Origin: Dicyema japonicum
Lineage: Eukaryota; Dicyemida; Rhombozoa; Dicyemidae
Assembly: GCA_011109175.1 (NCBI GenBank)
Contig: RDEW01000031.1
Span: 62,001 to 126,000 of the forward strand
Length of the DNA: 64,000 nt
Direction: 5' to 3'
The position numbers and the translations under genes are program-made. Shown in pieces: positions 20,550-32,700 of this stretch. Under the pieces are notes generated by a model. It searched no databases and was not told the origin of the DNA. It saw only the letters and a list, made by a program, of their open reading frames with translations. The number at the start of each line of letters is the position of its first letter. Position 1 is the first letter of the stretch.

Positions 20550-22270
20550 TATACTTTAAAAATAAACAAAGTCTATCGCAAAAATATTGAAGAGAATCGG
20601 TTTAATAATAGAACTTTGTATTACATATCTTCTCAATGTGAGAGTTATATTTTTTAAGGAACTGCAGCTAAAGTAAGAGTTTAACTGATATTTTAAGGAA
20701 CATTTAAAACTTCTTAAACGGTTCGGAAAATAAAAAGATACAATTGTAAAAAATTTAAAAAATTCTAAAAGTGTTTTGGTTTATTAATTTTAAAGAACTT
20801 TATAATTTCGATTAATATACTTGTAGCACACATGAAGTTTGTATTAGTTAGCACTCTTGATTTCTCCTTGATCTTTTTATGTTCATTTCACTCGTTCCCA
20901 AACCTGAGGCTAACTAATTTTAGGAAGAACCGAAAACTAATTAACAGTGTTTCGATATTCTCATGGGTTATTAAAATGAAAAACTTAATATTTCTTTTTT
21001 GAAAGACCTTACTTACATGTTACATCTCAGATCTGTATTTTTCCTTCTTCGTTAATATAGATCTCTAATTCAATCAACATGCCAATTTAATTTCGTATAA
21101 TCGGTTTTATCTAGTAGCTCAGCAAATTTATTTCTATTCTTTTATCCAATACCATCCTTGAAAGGGTTCAAAATAAATCCATCACTGCTAATTAGAATGC
21201 TGGTAAATTCATCGCATATTAAATTATTTACGAAATCACCAAATGAAGGATAGTTAATTTTTGTAGCGGCTGCAGTCGATCATTGGGAGTAGTTCACTAA
21301 CCCTGTTGAATTAGATCGGATAGAAATTGACTATTGACAGAGCAGCTGGCTATTGAACAAATTTTCTTACAAACGTGATGGGTAATGCATTTTCAATTTT
21401 TTGAGTAGAAGTTTTATTACGAGTCTCTCTAAAATTAGTAATTTTGTTCTTTATCGCCATTTTCATTAGATTTATAAGGCTGTTCTCTTCAGTGGTGAGC
21501 TCATTATTCATCTCCATCTTTAGCGCAACATTGAAGGCTGTTCTTGTCTTTTCTAATTGAGATATTATCTGGTTTTTCTTAGGGAAGTAGTAAGAACCAT
21601 CGCATCTGAGACAGAGATCTGTGAAGCGTTAGTTTTCTTCATGGGATGGTCAAAACTTTAAAGATTCACCATTGGCCGATGTTTATCTATTTGTTAACTG
21701 TTTTCCCTCAAAAATTATCATTAATGTGTAAATATGTTGCTGATAAGTTGGCTTATCATGTGGTGATAATTTCCTTGAATTTTGGAATTAATTTGATGGA
21801 ACCGAGAGAGTTGTCTCGCTTAAGATTCAAAGTGCACGGATAGTCTCTAACGCTAATCTTCTCAAGTCATTGTTGCGTGCGGTTCCTCAGCGAGTACTAC
21901 TAAAGATTCAAAACAGAGGAAGTACCGTAGCATTAGGGATTGGTTCGCATTCCAGCCAATTTCCTTTGAGACGTCTGGTCTTCTTGGATCGAGCAGGTCA
22001 AGTTTATCAGGTTAATCGGACGGTTTTCAAGGGTGCGGAAGTTAGACCTCTTACAGAACATAGGGTTTGTGATCATGTGAAGTAACTTCCATTTTGTGCT
22101 CAATGCATGCAAGCCATAATGGAGAGCTTTTCATAATAACTTACTTTATTGATTTTGTTTATTCAAATAATAAAGTATATTTTAATTTTAAAAAAAATTG
22201 ATAAAGTAAACTTTGATATGAGATTTATCGGCTACCCCTAGAAAAAACTTTAAAAATGCCTTTTTCATAA
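20550..22270. other. No supported gene; one unassigned open stretch
   Basis: 21646-21840 and 21870-22085 (plus) are open and protein-like (RLVFLDRAGQVYQVNRTVF), but no family is recognised. The remainder is AT-rich with no shared repeat that I could see. Confidence 0.3.
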
Positions 22271-22279
22271 CATAAAGGA

Positions 22280-22760
22280 ATGTCTGACCCCTTTATAACT
22301 TTCAGCAAACAGGTAAGCAACGTCATCTCCTCTTCCCAGCGAAAACTAAACTTTGTAAAACGCTACTTGCATACTACAAAAGTTGTTTCCATCAACATTA
22401 ATCATCTTTACACCCAATATATACTACTATCAATCGGCTACTGTTGTGCGGCATGGGGTACTAACCTATTCTATACTAGTCTAAAGAAAATAAACTCCTT
22501 CCAAGAAATAGTAACTAAGGTCCTACAAAGATTCTCCTCCTCGCCACTAAAGCTATCCCCGTTCGAGGAACTCGTGAGGAGAACGGGAGCCCCATTGAAA
22601 CCTCAAAATTTCCTAAAAGTGATTCACCATATAGGAAATGTGTCGGCTCTCGGGAGGAACACCGAAAAGTATGAAACTGATGTTTTAGGAGGCTGGGATC
22701 ACCTGACGGCTCCACTCTTTTTTATTTTGTCTGTGATTCTGGTTTTAAATAAATATTAAG
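22280..22760 (+). mobile_element. Jockey-like LINE, C-terminal RT region
   Basis: The open stretch contains FITFSKQVSNVISSSQRKLN, then KVVSININHLYTQYILLSIG and CCAAWGTNLFYTSLKKIN. It aligns with the post-RT segment at 48.58-48.83 kb (SRKLGIIKTIF, LLYKQYIESSVSYACTSWG). 5'-truncated; the right end runs into sequence without the expected domain. Confidence 0.65.
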
Positions 22761-23239
22761 ATATTGCAGCAACTGTACACTTGTCACGTTTCAAGCAATT
22801 TACTCATCACAGAATTAAAGACTTTTTGGAACTTCTCAGTATGATCTTCCATGATATAAGGTTTCTAACTCGTAAAAATGATTTCTTTCAGATGGAAATT
22901 TTTCTAGTCATAACGTTGTTTGTTCGATATTTTTTTACGAAAAGTAGCGAAAAGTCCAAGCTGCAAAACAGAATCAAAAACCTTGGATATATCCCGACAT
23001 GTAGCTAAATTTTTAATATTTTATTTTTACGTATTTTATCATATCTTTCTGACACCAGTAAAATTTGTGTCGCATTAACGTTTACAGAGATTTTTTAAAA
23101 ATATTTCCAGAGCACTCGAAACGTTAAACAATTATGTTTTTCAAAAATTTCATGGCAAAATAATTTTTCGGCTTTTTTGTTTCGAGCCATATTGATTAGT
23201 TTTTTAGAATTATTGCTGAAGAAGCCAACGTCGTTATTT

Positions 23240-23640
23240 GAATTAAGCGTCGATCACAAAAGAAAATTTTCAAATTCTCTTGATTTTAAAGTCGAGTTTA
23301 TGAACAATTTATCCGACCCACGATGACGTATGCAAGTCCTTAGTGAGCAATACAGATTTCACGCTCCTCGTCTTAGAAACTATCCACAATCCGGAAGGCT
23401 ACAATAAAGTTAATTGGACCTGGACATAAAATCTAGCTCAAAAAATTTCTCTATAGAATTACAACAGAAACTCTTAAAGGCGGCTAGTCTACCGAGCTGC
23501 CTTTTGTTCCATACACTATCAAAATATCTACAATTATACTGAAAGTTTGATCCGATGTCATGCCCGATTAGAAAAGCTGTATAGGATTCTCGACCCCGTC
23601 GGACTCGTCCTCTTTTTTTTCAGTCTGGGATCACTTAGTT
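23240..23640 (+). mobile_element. LINE post-RT fragment
   Basis: The stretch reads VYEQFIRPTMTYASP, which resembles the 'YxxxIRPxMTYAxxxW' thumb motif of Jockey/CR1-type RTs, followed in degraded frames by KLIGPGHKI and a C-terminal part. Stops and frame changes throughout. Confidence 0.45.
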
Positions 23641-24324
23641 AGTTGAGAACTTTTACTTCTTTCTCTTTGACCCAGTGATCCTGGGGTAACAAAAATGGTA
23701 GAATTCTAGAAATGGAGATTAAATATTCTTCTTGTTGTGTCCTTCTCGAAAATCCAATCCACCAATCTTCATTATGAGCTTCTGTTGTATGCTTTCTTAT
23801 GGAGAGTGATATAAGAGTTTCAACTCGATCCCGTATTTACATCACTGAAATTCGATCGTTAACTTTCCATATCGTGCTCACACTTTGTCGTATCTTCTTA
23901 TGGACGATGAAATTAAGTTCATAGTGAAGGAAATCAGATTCCAGTTACAGTAAGTCATATTCACTTGCATTTATATTTGACTTTGCTAGATTTTAGTATT
24001 ATGCAAGAAGCAGACGGAGACGCTGCATTTAATTAGATTATGGTATGACTGATGTGTCTTTGCATCTTCGCTAAGACCATGCACGTTGAATTAATCAAGA
24101 GTTATAGGCGTAGATCTTTGACATGAAGTACAATAGGATTTCATCACTTTATTTAAAAAAACTTAGAGAACTTGTGATGGTACAAACGACAACATTATTA
24201 TTATTAATAATAAGCCAAAAATCACTAGGTAAACACTAATTAATAGGAAAAGGCCATCAGGTGGTCCTAGTTTCTATCAGTTACATTCTCATCTCCTGTT
24301 GTTGCTCTCGGGAACCAACGACAT

Positions 24325-24660
24325 TTATTTATTCATTAACCCCGGATACACCGAGAAAAAAGTTAAAGTAAAAAACTGATTAAATGTATCCAGTTTCCAC
24401 TTCTACAGAAACAGAGGCCATCCATCCGACCGGAATCGACATAAAAGGAAAAAGACGTCCATACTTGCAGTTGTGGAAATCCCTCCAGTGGAGAGCAAAT
24501 GATCCTTTTTCGTGCCGGCTAGGCACTGGGCGCCACCTGGATAGGTGGTTCACATAAAGCTACTCTAATAGGAAGAGAGGAGAAACAGACAAACGAACAT
24601 AAAACTTAATCCAATTAGCCACGCAGCACCACATGGCGCCAAGCGGCGTAACATAAACAA
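24325..24660 (+). repeat. LINE 3'-end-like repeat joined to repeat C
   Basis: 24330-24490 is the reverse partner of 7825-7935. 24495-24660 is repeat C, with 'aatgatcctttttcgtg', 'aggcactgggcgccacctgg', 'gccacgcagcaccacatggc' and 'gcggcgtaa'. Other C copies: 39660-39810, 39830-40070, 52690-52930, 59955-60115. Confidence 0.65.
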
Positions 24661-24741
24661 ATTTTAAATAATTTTTTATGGAATTAATAAAAAATTTAAT
24701 TATGTTTCTATGGAAATTTTAATTATAAAAATTCGAATTAG

Positions 24742-25789
24742 ATGGTTAAATCATCTAAAAAACAGAAAGTTCAAGTAAAGAATGATTTTCAATTACAGGA
24801 ATTAAATGATGACACCTTTGGGGATCGATCCGATTGGTCTTATATTGAAAAGTTAATTGAAACAAATGAAATTAGACAAATTCAACCGTTAAAATTATCA
24901 TATCAATCTTTAGGTTAATATGTGAAAATATGAACTTACAAATGTCAATTTATGCCTTAAAAATGCTTCACTTCTCGATATTTACACGTCTGCAGTAATA
25001 TTTCATAAAGAGAAATAAGTTTAACGTTGAAAAAAGTTATGCCTTTTTAAACTTATTTCAATTTTCCTTAAATGAAGTTATCGGTTTTAATTTTTTTGAA
25101 TTTTAAATAGATAAGAAACCGCTCATTGAGATTATAATTAGCATAAATGAAAAAATTGTAAATATTTAAACAAAAATGTTCCGCATGAGTTTGGATACAA
25201 TCTTTTAGTGGACGAAGACGTTAAAATAATAATGGAATACATTTATTCAACGTAATTTTTTGATTAAAAACAGAATTTTTCAACACAAGGAACTTTACCA
25301 ATGTTTATATCATGTTGAAGAACAACTAACAATCAACGAAATTTCAGTTTTTATTTTTAAACAAACTTTTAGTTGAACGTTAAAACATTAAGAAAACCAG
25401 AAAGTTCCTGGCCACCTCCATTAGTCGAAAGTGTCAGCGAAACTGTTTACAATAAGTACATAAAGTCTCCTGACGATAAAGTAAACTTCAAACTAATAAA
25501 AAGACAGCTGAAATCATGAAAGATGAAGAAACAACCAAAGAATCAAAGATAGACGATGAACACCTTCAAATAGAATTGGATATTTTGAATAATTTATCCC
25601 GCGAAGAAATTCTTCAGACTATATCGAATGACGTCTGTAAAACATTGAATCTGATTAAAGTTTTATTGGAATAATAATTAAACCAAATAGAACGATTTTG
25701 TTTCCAAACTTGACGAAAGAGAAAATGTGTTTATTCAAAGAGCTGAAAAACTACGAACTCAATCGACAAAGAAAAGTAAAGCTAAATAA
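24742..25789 (+). CDS. CFAP119: Probable cilia- and flagella-associated protein 119 (CCDC189-like)
   Basis: Exons join with every tiny intron I could place. Reading in order: FQLQELNDDTFGDRSDWSYI, KNASLLDIYTSAVIFHKE, VPHEFGYNLLVDEDVKIIM, YSTIFQHKELYQCLYHVEEQ, RKPESSWPPPLVESVSETVY, and an acidic then Lys-rich coiled-coil-like tail ending KKSKAK and TAA at 25787-25789. Introns of 22, 26, 23 and 31 bp keep the frame from FQHKE to the stop. The LLDxYTSAxIF and 'hKLYxx.....W.P' layout recalls CFAP119/CCDC189, an axonemal protein; I rely on memory of that family, so the name is tentative. The first half (24916-25160) is not fully resolved. The start codon follows 'gaattag' directly. Cilia are expected if the host is a dicyemid. 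Confidence 0.55.
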
Positions 25790-25979
25790 CATTAAAAAAT
25801 TCTCTAATAATATTATTCATCATTTTTCATTTTAGGTGCAATTCCTTCCAATAAATCAATTATATTATACAAACTGCCTACACACCAACTCGAATCCGCC
25901 GACAACCTGGAATCACTGAGAGCCCTAGCAAATAATAGAGAAGCTTGGAAAAGACTAACGTTTAAATTTCTTTCTTTTG

Positions 25980-26045
25980 CTGCATATGTGGGGCTATAAA
26001 TATTGTGGCTCTTGTGAAAGTACTGATAATCATAATAATAAACCA
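25980..26045 (+). mobile_element. SINE 3'-end fragment
   Basis: 'ggggctataaatattgtggc' and 'tcttgtgaaagtactgata' match the 3' end of the SINE family (cggagctataaatactatgg) and run into an 'ataataata' tail. Confidence 0.6.
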
Positions 26046-26459
26046 GCTACAAAACTACACCCCTCAATAAAATAGGAAAAAGTGGATTTTTTTACTTTTT
26101 TATATTTTATAATAATATGTCACAGTCCATTAATATAAATTCGAAATAAGGTTATCGTGAGATTTAAATCATAAATATATGTGAATCTCATAACAAAATC
26201 TAATCTAATTTTTTAACCAACTTGATTTTTCGCAAGTTTTGATTCTGTTGTTACTTTTATTCGAAATTTAGATGGAGCATTATTATAATCATATTAACTA
26301 TAATCTTAAACGTGCAAGTTCTGATTGGTGATCCTATATTAGAGTGTCTCCTGAATCCTTCATCTCGCTATGAAGGAAAACAATGGCTTTCATTAATCAT
26401 TAGCTAGGTAGTTAAATCACCACCTTGATTTTCCGAATATTTAACCAGTTTGCTCGAAA

Positions 26460-26750
26460 AATAAAAAAAACAAAAATAACGTCAAACAGATAGATGATCC
26501 CAGTTCCTCAATTAACTGCACCATCCAACGTTTGTGCTCTGTCCACTACCGTACGAAAGAGTCTTCTCTTATTTTTGAAGAGGAGATGGGAACTTTTGGA
26601 CCAATCAGTTTTCTTTTGCCTTGGATATGGACAAACAAAGCGGGTTTCCATCTTCCTAACAGACGCAAAGGATCAACGATTACGGGTCATAGCTTCCGTG
26701 AGTAAGGGAGTGGCTGATGATCCAGTATGAGGGCCCAACATACGAATGGT
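26460..26750 (+). repeat. Dispersed repeat D
   Basis: Contains 'gatgatcccagttcctcaat', 'cactaccgtacgaaagagtc' and 'gcgggtttccatcttcctaa', shared with 60150-60340 (+) and 2640-2910 (-). An open stretch covers it on the plus strand but with no recognised motif. Confidence 0.6.
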
Positions 26751-26839
26751 TGTTAGGTAAATTGCAAAAAAATTAAAGAGAAAATATGACTATTTTTTTC
26801 GATGTGATATAATATTTATTTTATTTATTTAATAACCCC

Positions 26840-27240
26840 AAGCCTACAATATTTTGTAAACTCACCATTAACAATCACAAATAATTAATTCAAAGAAGGA
26901 ACCCAAGAGAGAATATCTTCTTGTATCGACCGAATACATCATCCATTAATTCATAACAGGCTTCCGCTTCCAAAAAGAGGTTAAGAAGTAGGTTCGCCCT
27001 TTTTAATTTCTATCACAGGACCTACCATCTTAGAAATCACTTCATTTTTAGACGAGTCTGTTCTGCCGCTGAGAAATTGAAACGGGTAAAGTACACAGTC
27101 CTACCCAATGATTTTTGTTCGTTCCACTCGTCGTTAAGACGTCTGGTTTCCTAGCGCCTGTGACGCTGGAATTTTTGAATCGTCAAAGGGAATCTGATTT
27201 CTACAAGATTAGGAGATTGCTGCTGATTATTTAAGCAAAG
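26840..27240 (+). repeat. Repeats A and B fused in one element
   Basis: 26870-27075 is repeat A ('aggcttccgcttccaaaaag', 'aagtaggttcgccctttttaa', 'cttcatttttagacgagtc'). It passes directly into repeat B (27080-27240: 'ttccactcgtcgttaagacg', 'aatctgatttctacaagatt'). The junction 'gagtctgttctgccgctgag' is found again, reversed, at about 38690. So A and B are parts of one longer repeat, here interrupted by a SINE at 27235. Confidence 0.6.
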
Positions 27241-27548
27241 TGCTTAGGCTACGGGTTCGAATCTCGCTGCTGTTCACCTGGTGGAAGGTTCCACGCATCT
27301 ACGATGCAGAAATGGTTTGACGAGTGACGGCCGTCAATCAGTGAATACTCACTGCGGAACTGGATTTGTCTAGAAGGACACTCAAACAAGAAAAAGAAAA
27401 AAAAAAGAAGTGAAGATCATTCCTTGGTTCTACGATTAGTTAAAATTAACTGTTCTTTACTTAAATAAAGTGTGTGTTCTGCCTATGCGGAGCTATAAAT
27501 ACTATGGCTCTCGTGAAAAGGGTTTATTATTATTAATTATTAATTAAA
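27235..27548 (+). mobile_element. tRNA-derived SINE inserted in repeat B
   Basis: Very close to 33023-33333 from the B box onward: 'gggttcgaatctcgctgctg', 'ttccacgcatctacgatgca', 'ataaagtgtgtgttctgcct', 'gctctcgtgaaaaggg', tail (TTA)n. The 5' tRNA-like part is replaced or truncated. Insertion interrupts repeat B. Confidence 0.8.
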
Positions 27549-27616
27549 TTTAGTAACATTCATTTTTTATCGGGCAACCATAAAAAGTAATAAAATAGAT
27601 AGATTTAAATTTCAGT

Positions 27617-28973
27617 ATGATTAAAGCGTTTAATATTATTGATTTGAAAGGGTAAATATAAATTAAAATATTAGCATAATTATTTACTCACATAAATTCG
27701 GTGAAACTGAAAATATTCAAAAAGCTTTTTTAGTTTTTATTAATAACTGATCGGTTTAGAATTTTAACGAAATTTATGGAATCCAATAATAAAATTTGGA
27801 AATGACTTTATTTTGTCCACCAAAATAAACAAGTTTTATTATTCGGTAGTTGTCGACAGAGAAGGTGAATTAAATTAACTAAATTCAGTAAATCCACTAG
27901 AAATTATTTCGATTATCGATAATTTTTATCAACACATCAATAATTTATTTGATAAGATTACTGATAAAATCATCGTTGAAAATGCTGATAAAATTCACTT
28001 GGTTTATTCAAAATATTACTATTAGGCTTTATCACAAATATGCAATAATGGAATTCCTCTAAACAGTAGTGCGGATTCATCTAAAGAAAAAAACATTTAC
28101 AAACTTCCAACATTTACGGTAACTGTTGAAGAAAATGTTAAAATGACGATTAACGACGTTGGACACACTTTGTCAAATTTAGTTTTTGGAGAGGTTGAAT
28201 TTTAAATTTTATATATTCCTTTAAAGTAAGATTCACTGCAAAAATAAATTATCTGGGAAACATGAAGTTAAACTAAAAATTCCGAAACTATCTGAATTAG
28301 CCGATGTTATTTTTAATCCAATCGTCGATTTGAATGATTTCAAGGTTATTATGATTATGCATGTTTAGACTCACAAGACATTATCTGTTAAGACTGAAAT
28401 CAAGAAATTCTCCCTGGTGAAGTATTTGATGAAAAGGGAAATGTATTTTTTGTGATAAATGAAGTTTGACCTATCCCCCATTTAAAATCAATTATGAAAG
28501 AAGAGATAAGTCCACTTTTTTTAAGTTGGAAATAATTTCGAGCATCGAATCTAAACGGGTAACAAAAATATTACTAATTAATTGTCAGATCAAGAAATTT
28601 TCTGTTGTTTTAAATTCAAAATATAATCAACTAAAATTCAGTGCTTGTTTTGTTGAAAATGGAACTATAAGTTACTCGGATTCTTGTGAGACAGTTGTCT
28701 TCCACATTCAGAAAAAGAAATTTCCTCTGATTTTAGAAGGAAATGTAATAAATTTAATAATATTAGTTGATTTTGGGAAAAGATGGGTACAAAGAAGAAA
28801 ATAAACCGTCAGTAGAAATAAACTCCGTCATTGAAGGTGCAACTTTTTCAAACATTAACATTGAAAAACTAGAAATTACAAATTCGGTAAAATTTTGAAT
28901 AAGTTCCATATAGAAATTACAGCAGTATACAACGGTAGAATATAAAACAAAGTCTAATTTATTTTATGTTTAA
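27617..28973 (+). CDS. AP3M1: AP-3 complex subunit mu (adaptin medium chain)
   Basis: The cargo-binding subunit of the AP-3 coat, which routes proteins from endosomes to lysosome-like organelles. It starts MIKAFNIIDLKG (27617), with a longin-like domain, then IIDNFYQHINNLFDKITDKI and a linker CNNGIPLNSSADSSK. The mu homology domain follows: VFGE, CKNKLSGKHEVKLKIPKLS, VYPIPPFKINYERRDKSTFF-like text and VEINSVIEGATFSNINIEKL. It ends TVEYKTKSNLFYV with TAA at 28971-28973; this final 'V-Y-T-K-x-x-x-F-x-V' pattern is typical of AP-3 mu. Resolved introns are 23, 22 and 27 bp; the middle (28000-28480) has others I could not place with certainty, and one in-frame stop near 28469 presumably falls in an intron. 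Identity to family is low, as expected of a fast-evolving genome. Confidence 0.72.
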
Positions 28974-29054
28974 AATTCCTTTATTTTCGTTTTATCACTA
29001 ACACTGTAACCTTTGTTTTTTTTAATACATAATTATTTTATTTTGAGGTTATGT

Positions 29055-29295
29055 TAACTCAAAAAATCATAGCTCTAAAGTTTGGAGCAAGGATCAAGAT
29101 TTCCCTACACAAACGTCTCTGACATCTTAGCTCTTTAAAATTTGGAGCAGGGATCAAGATTGCCATACACAAACGGCTCGACGAGACTTTAGATGAGGAC
29201 GAAGTAACAGAGAAAAGGATAGAAAACTTCCTGAAATGAGATACTATCCTTGACTCGTATGCCGCAGCATGGATGAACCACATAGACAATTTATA
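29055..29295 (+). mobile_element. LINE C-terminal remnant with internal duplication
   Basis: The plus strand reads ALKFGARIKISLHKRL and, 63 bp later, SLKFGAGIKIAIHKRLDETL followed by DEDEVTEKRIENFLK, DTILDSYAAAWMNHI. The tail resembles LINE polyprotein C-termini, though no RT adjoins it. The duplicated block spans about 29072-29115 and 29135-29178. Confidence 0.4.
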
Positions 29296-29940
29296 ATTAA
29301 ACTGAATTTAAAATTTGCCAAAAATGTTTAGACAGACAATCAACTAAAATTAACTAAAATGAATTAATGTAGTCTGTCTCAATTAATTCGTCTTCTCTTT
29401 TGGCCTAGCTCACTCAAACTTTCAGGCTCTTTGTAGTAAATTGTTGGGCAGTCATGGATTGAATTTTTCTATTAGATCATTCAGACTTTCAAGCAAGCAG
29501 CATTTTTCAACAGCACGTCCTTCGTCGATAATTCTAATATTGAATCAGTTTTCCCCAAACCTTCCGTTGTGATCAACCCATATTTATTTTCTACCCACAT
29601 AGTCTCAAGAGTCTTTCTGATCACGACAGTCAGAATATAGACCGTAGTGTCATTGACTTGGAGTGTGTTTATAACACTTGTTTACAATGCCATCCAGGTT
29701 ATTACTATTGGTACTATGTTTACTTTAGCATTAAATTAATGTCAATTCGCTGGCAAGAAGATCGTATTTATGTAGTTTTTTCTACTTAAACTTTTTTTAA
29801 CAGCTGTTAGGAGTGATTCATATATCGATCAGATTGATGTTGTTGCTCTTTTTATCAAGCGCATAAATATCCTGTTGAATATTCTGTACTGTCGTATCCG
29901 TGGCTAGTACTTAAATTTTAAATTTAAACAATATGTTTAA
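29296..29940. other. Spacer without recognisable feature
   Basis: Read on both strands. No gene, RNA or shared repeat identified. Confidence 0.4.
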
Positions 29941-29944
29941 AAAG

Positions 29945-30300
29945 TTGTAAAAACTAGTGTCAACCTTTATCAGATGGCTGTTAAGGTTGAAACATTAAAG
30001 TGGTGAAAGTACGCTGATATCCCAATGAAATCAAATTTTTCTCTTTTCATGGAAATCTTCTGAACTCTTGGACAATTGTCCTATGCTTTTCTCGAACGAG
30101 TTGAAAATCTTATCTCAACCAGTTCAAGAAACCTTAGCGAACGCTGTTTGCTGTTCAAGTATATTTCATCGAGAGACACTTCGCTTCCTGGCGACATCCT
30201 CTGGATCACTTTGCTTTGGTGGGGTTCTGTTGGAACGCGTAAGGATCATGGAATTAGTTATTATCATCTAACCCCGAAAAAGGGAAAACCAAGAAAAAAG
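29945..30300 (+). mobile_element. R2/R4-like LINE C-terminal remnant
   Basis: Degraded text around 30040-30150 (LDNCPMLFSNELKILSQPVQ and ETLANAV) parallels 58790-58880 (IHGQLSYAFLENSKILPQPA, LVTSVNA). Its end passes into 'aaccccgaaaaagggaaaac', a LINE 3' signature. The 58.6-kb relative also keeps a nuclease-like VDITC block. Confidence 0.45.
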
Positions 30301-31260
30301 AGTTAAACCATCTGAGACCACAACAGGATTGAGAGCTTTTTGCTGGGGTTCTCCAGGGTACCTACAGCTTTTATGATTTCACGACGTTCTTTTTTCGAGA
30401 GGCGTTGGCTTTTTTCCTAATTTACGCGTAGCGGAGGCTTCTATCGCTGATTGGTAAAAGCGATACGACTCAGCCGCAGAGAGTGATGAACCGAGACCAT
30501 TATTCCGGATTGCCGTGTTGTCGAGTAATGGGAAAAATAATTGAGAAGAGAAATTAGTTATGTGGACCATTTTTCCTCTTGGGAATTTATCTTGTAGAAG
30601 TTTGAAATTAAGATTATGTAAGCCCAGGAGGCACAAGCATAGTCCACTGTCGGCTTCATGAACTGGCAGTATAAGACAGTTGAAGTCAGCCAATCCTCAG
30701 GTCGTTTAGGTGTGACTGAAGTCCTGATTTTGCCATATCCACGTATTTGTTTATGCCCGCAATAATTAGATCGTCAGCATATGTTAGAAGTATTGAGTCT
30801 GGATCTCAGGGCATGGCAAGTCGTTTAAGAATAAGTTAAAAAGCGCCGGAGAAAGGGGCGATTCCCGAGGGACACCATTCGGGAAGAGACGGGATCTCGA
30901 TCTTGAATGGCCTATACACACGTCCCCTTCGTCCTGTAATAAAATTGGCTATCCATCGTTTTAAAGTCAGATGAATGGAAGTGTTGAGGAAAGTAGGATT
31001 CTCGAGACTGAATCAGATGCCTTTTGGGTATCTAACAAGATTAATACTGTCCGTAGATGCCGTTTTGGTTCTTTAAAGCCTTCTGAGATAAATTGTGTCA
31101 GGAGATTAAGCATGTTGTAGACCGCTTCGATCTTAATTTATGTTGGTAGAGACAAATGGGCAAATGGGATTTAATTTTCCAAAGTACGAGTTATAACGCA
31201 CAGGTTGGAGATATGGGAAGTAAGATGGAGAGGCTTTCGGTTTTCCTAATTTTAATACAG
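30300..31260 (-). mobile_element. Jockey-like LINE RT fragment
   Basis: Reading downwards on the minus strand and across frameshifts: NGVPRESPLSPALFNLFLND (RT motif B), LTYADDLIIAGINKYVDMAK (motif C, intact YADD), LQSHLNDLR, and a C-terminal stretch (30693-30379) with SSLSAAESYRFYQSAIEASA. The catalytic motif survives, but the ORF is split. Confidence 0.65.
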
Positions 31261-31646
31261 GTATGATCCCGAAGATGGGTGACAAGGGGAGACAACAACG
31301 TGGATAAAAATCAAAACTTGATTTTTTATATTGCTAATTTAAACACTCTTCTTCAGCCGTATAGGGAAAAGAAAAATGGTTCTTTTCGGTGTCTTTCCAT
31401 ACTGAGCGCCACTACATAAGGTGAACCAGCTGACGCCACGCTAACAGATCCATCTGATACGTGGTTTAATGATCTTTTTACCTTTAGTATTTTGAATAAT
31501 TTAATTTAATAATTAAAAAATTTCAAGTAAGATATTGGATCATAAAATTAACTACAAAATAATTAATTAACAAATAAAATTAAAAAAATAAATTAAATTA
31601 AATAAAACATTGCGCGTAATTATTATTATTTCTTGTTGTTTAAGTT

Positions 31647-32490
31647 ATGTCTACAAACTGTAAAATGATCCAATTTATAGTTGAACTTCTTGAATATAGT
31701 AGTAATCAAAATACTCTCAATGAGTAAACATTTATAATGATAGCATTAGGTTTATTCCCTCATAAAGTCGGCGCTCGATGAGTATGGAGTATCTGTATTA
31801 AAATTATTGATATTTAGAAAGCTATTCTTGACTATGGTTTTTCAGTTTCAGATTCCGTCCGTTCTGTTTTATTCGGTGCGAATTTTTCAAATCAACATGG
31901 TTTTTGAAATAAAACATTAATTTAGTTGAAATTTTAAGGTCTGAAAGTACTGAGACTTTGATTAGCAGTGGTGAAGAATTGAATGAAGTTAAGTCAAAAG
32001 ATTCAGATAAAAAATCATTAAGATTGTCGACGTGAGACATGAAGAAATGAAATACGAGAACTTCGATAAAAATGATTCAATAATAAATTCTAATTCGTGT
32101 GAAGATTCAATTGAAATAATATCGACTGAACCCTACAAAGCACGGAAAAGTACATTTAATGAGTTCACACCTCTCCGACTTTTAAAGACAACATACAAAC
32201 CTGGTTTACCTACCGAAAATAAATTAATGAATGAATCTCATTCACCAAAAGTTTGTTTTCCGAATCCTAATTGTCCCCCTAAGCGTCAGAAATGGACTTT
32301 AGAAGAAGAGATTCAGTTTTATAAATTAGTCAAGAAATTTGGATTCGGTAATTGGAAAGTCATGAGTGATACTGGATTGCTTCCAAAAAGAACACCTGTT
32401 ATGCTGAAAGACAAATGGAGAACTATGCTTGAACAACAAAACAAAATTAGTAATCTGAGAAAGATTATTAAAAAGGCTGAGAAAAATTAA
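31647..32490 (+). CDS. Telobox Myb/SANT protein (TRF-like telomere-binding candidate)
   Basis: The C-terminal Myb domain reads PPKRQKWTLEEEIQFYKLVK, FGFGNWKVMSDTGLL and TPVMLKDKWRTMLEQ. Tryptophan spacing and the LKDKWRT helix are the telobox signature of TRF1/TRF2, TAZ1 and plant TRF-like proteins, which bind double-stranded telomeric repeats. Working upstream, S-G-E-E-L-N-E joins IVDVRHEEMKYEN over a 35-bp intron, and QH joins VEIL and SSGEE over 26- and 27-bp introns, so there are at least four exons. The 5' part (31647-31800), starting MSTNCKMIQFIVELLEY, may be a helical dimerisation domain but was not resolved; the start is a guess. The linker is Ser/Asp/Glu-rich. Stop TAA at 32488-32490. 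A TERF-type role is inferred from the domain only; other telobox proteins exist. Confidence 0.65.
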
Positions 32491-32663
32491 TCTTTGAATA
32501 TTTTGTTTTAAATGTTTTTTGACAAAAAGAATGTTTTAAAGAGAATCTCATATATCAAGCCAGATTTAAATTTTAAATTTAGTCTTTTAAAGTTAATGTA
32601 ATTAAATTAACACAGTCAACCATCCAAAGTGGACCCCGCCGACATTATCGACGTTGCGCTGCC

Positions 32664-32700
32664 TCTCACGAGATTACTCATATGATGTGAGTAATCTCTT
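32664..32700 (+). other. Hairpin downstream of the telobox gene
   Basis: 'agattactca' and 'tgagtaatct' form a 10-bp perfect stem with a 7-nt loop (tatgatg), about 180 bp after the stop codon. It could affect 3' processing; nothing more can be said. Confidence 0.5.

Noticed and set aside
32032-32490. Telobox protein starting at a GTG at 32032
   Set aside because: A 35-bp intron joins the frame to upstream coding exons, so this is an internal exon boundary rather than a start.
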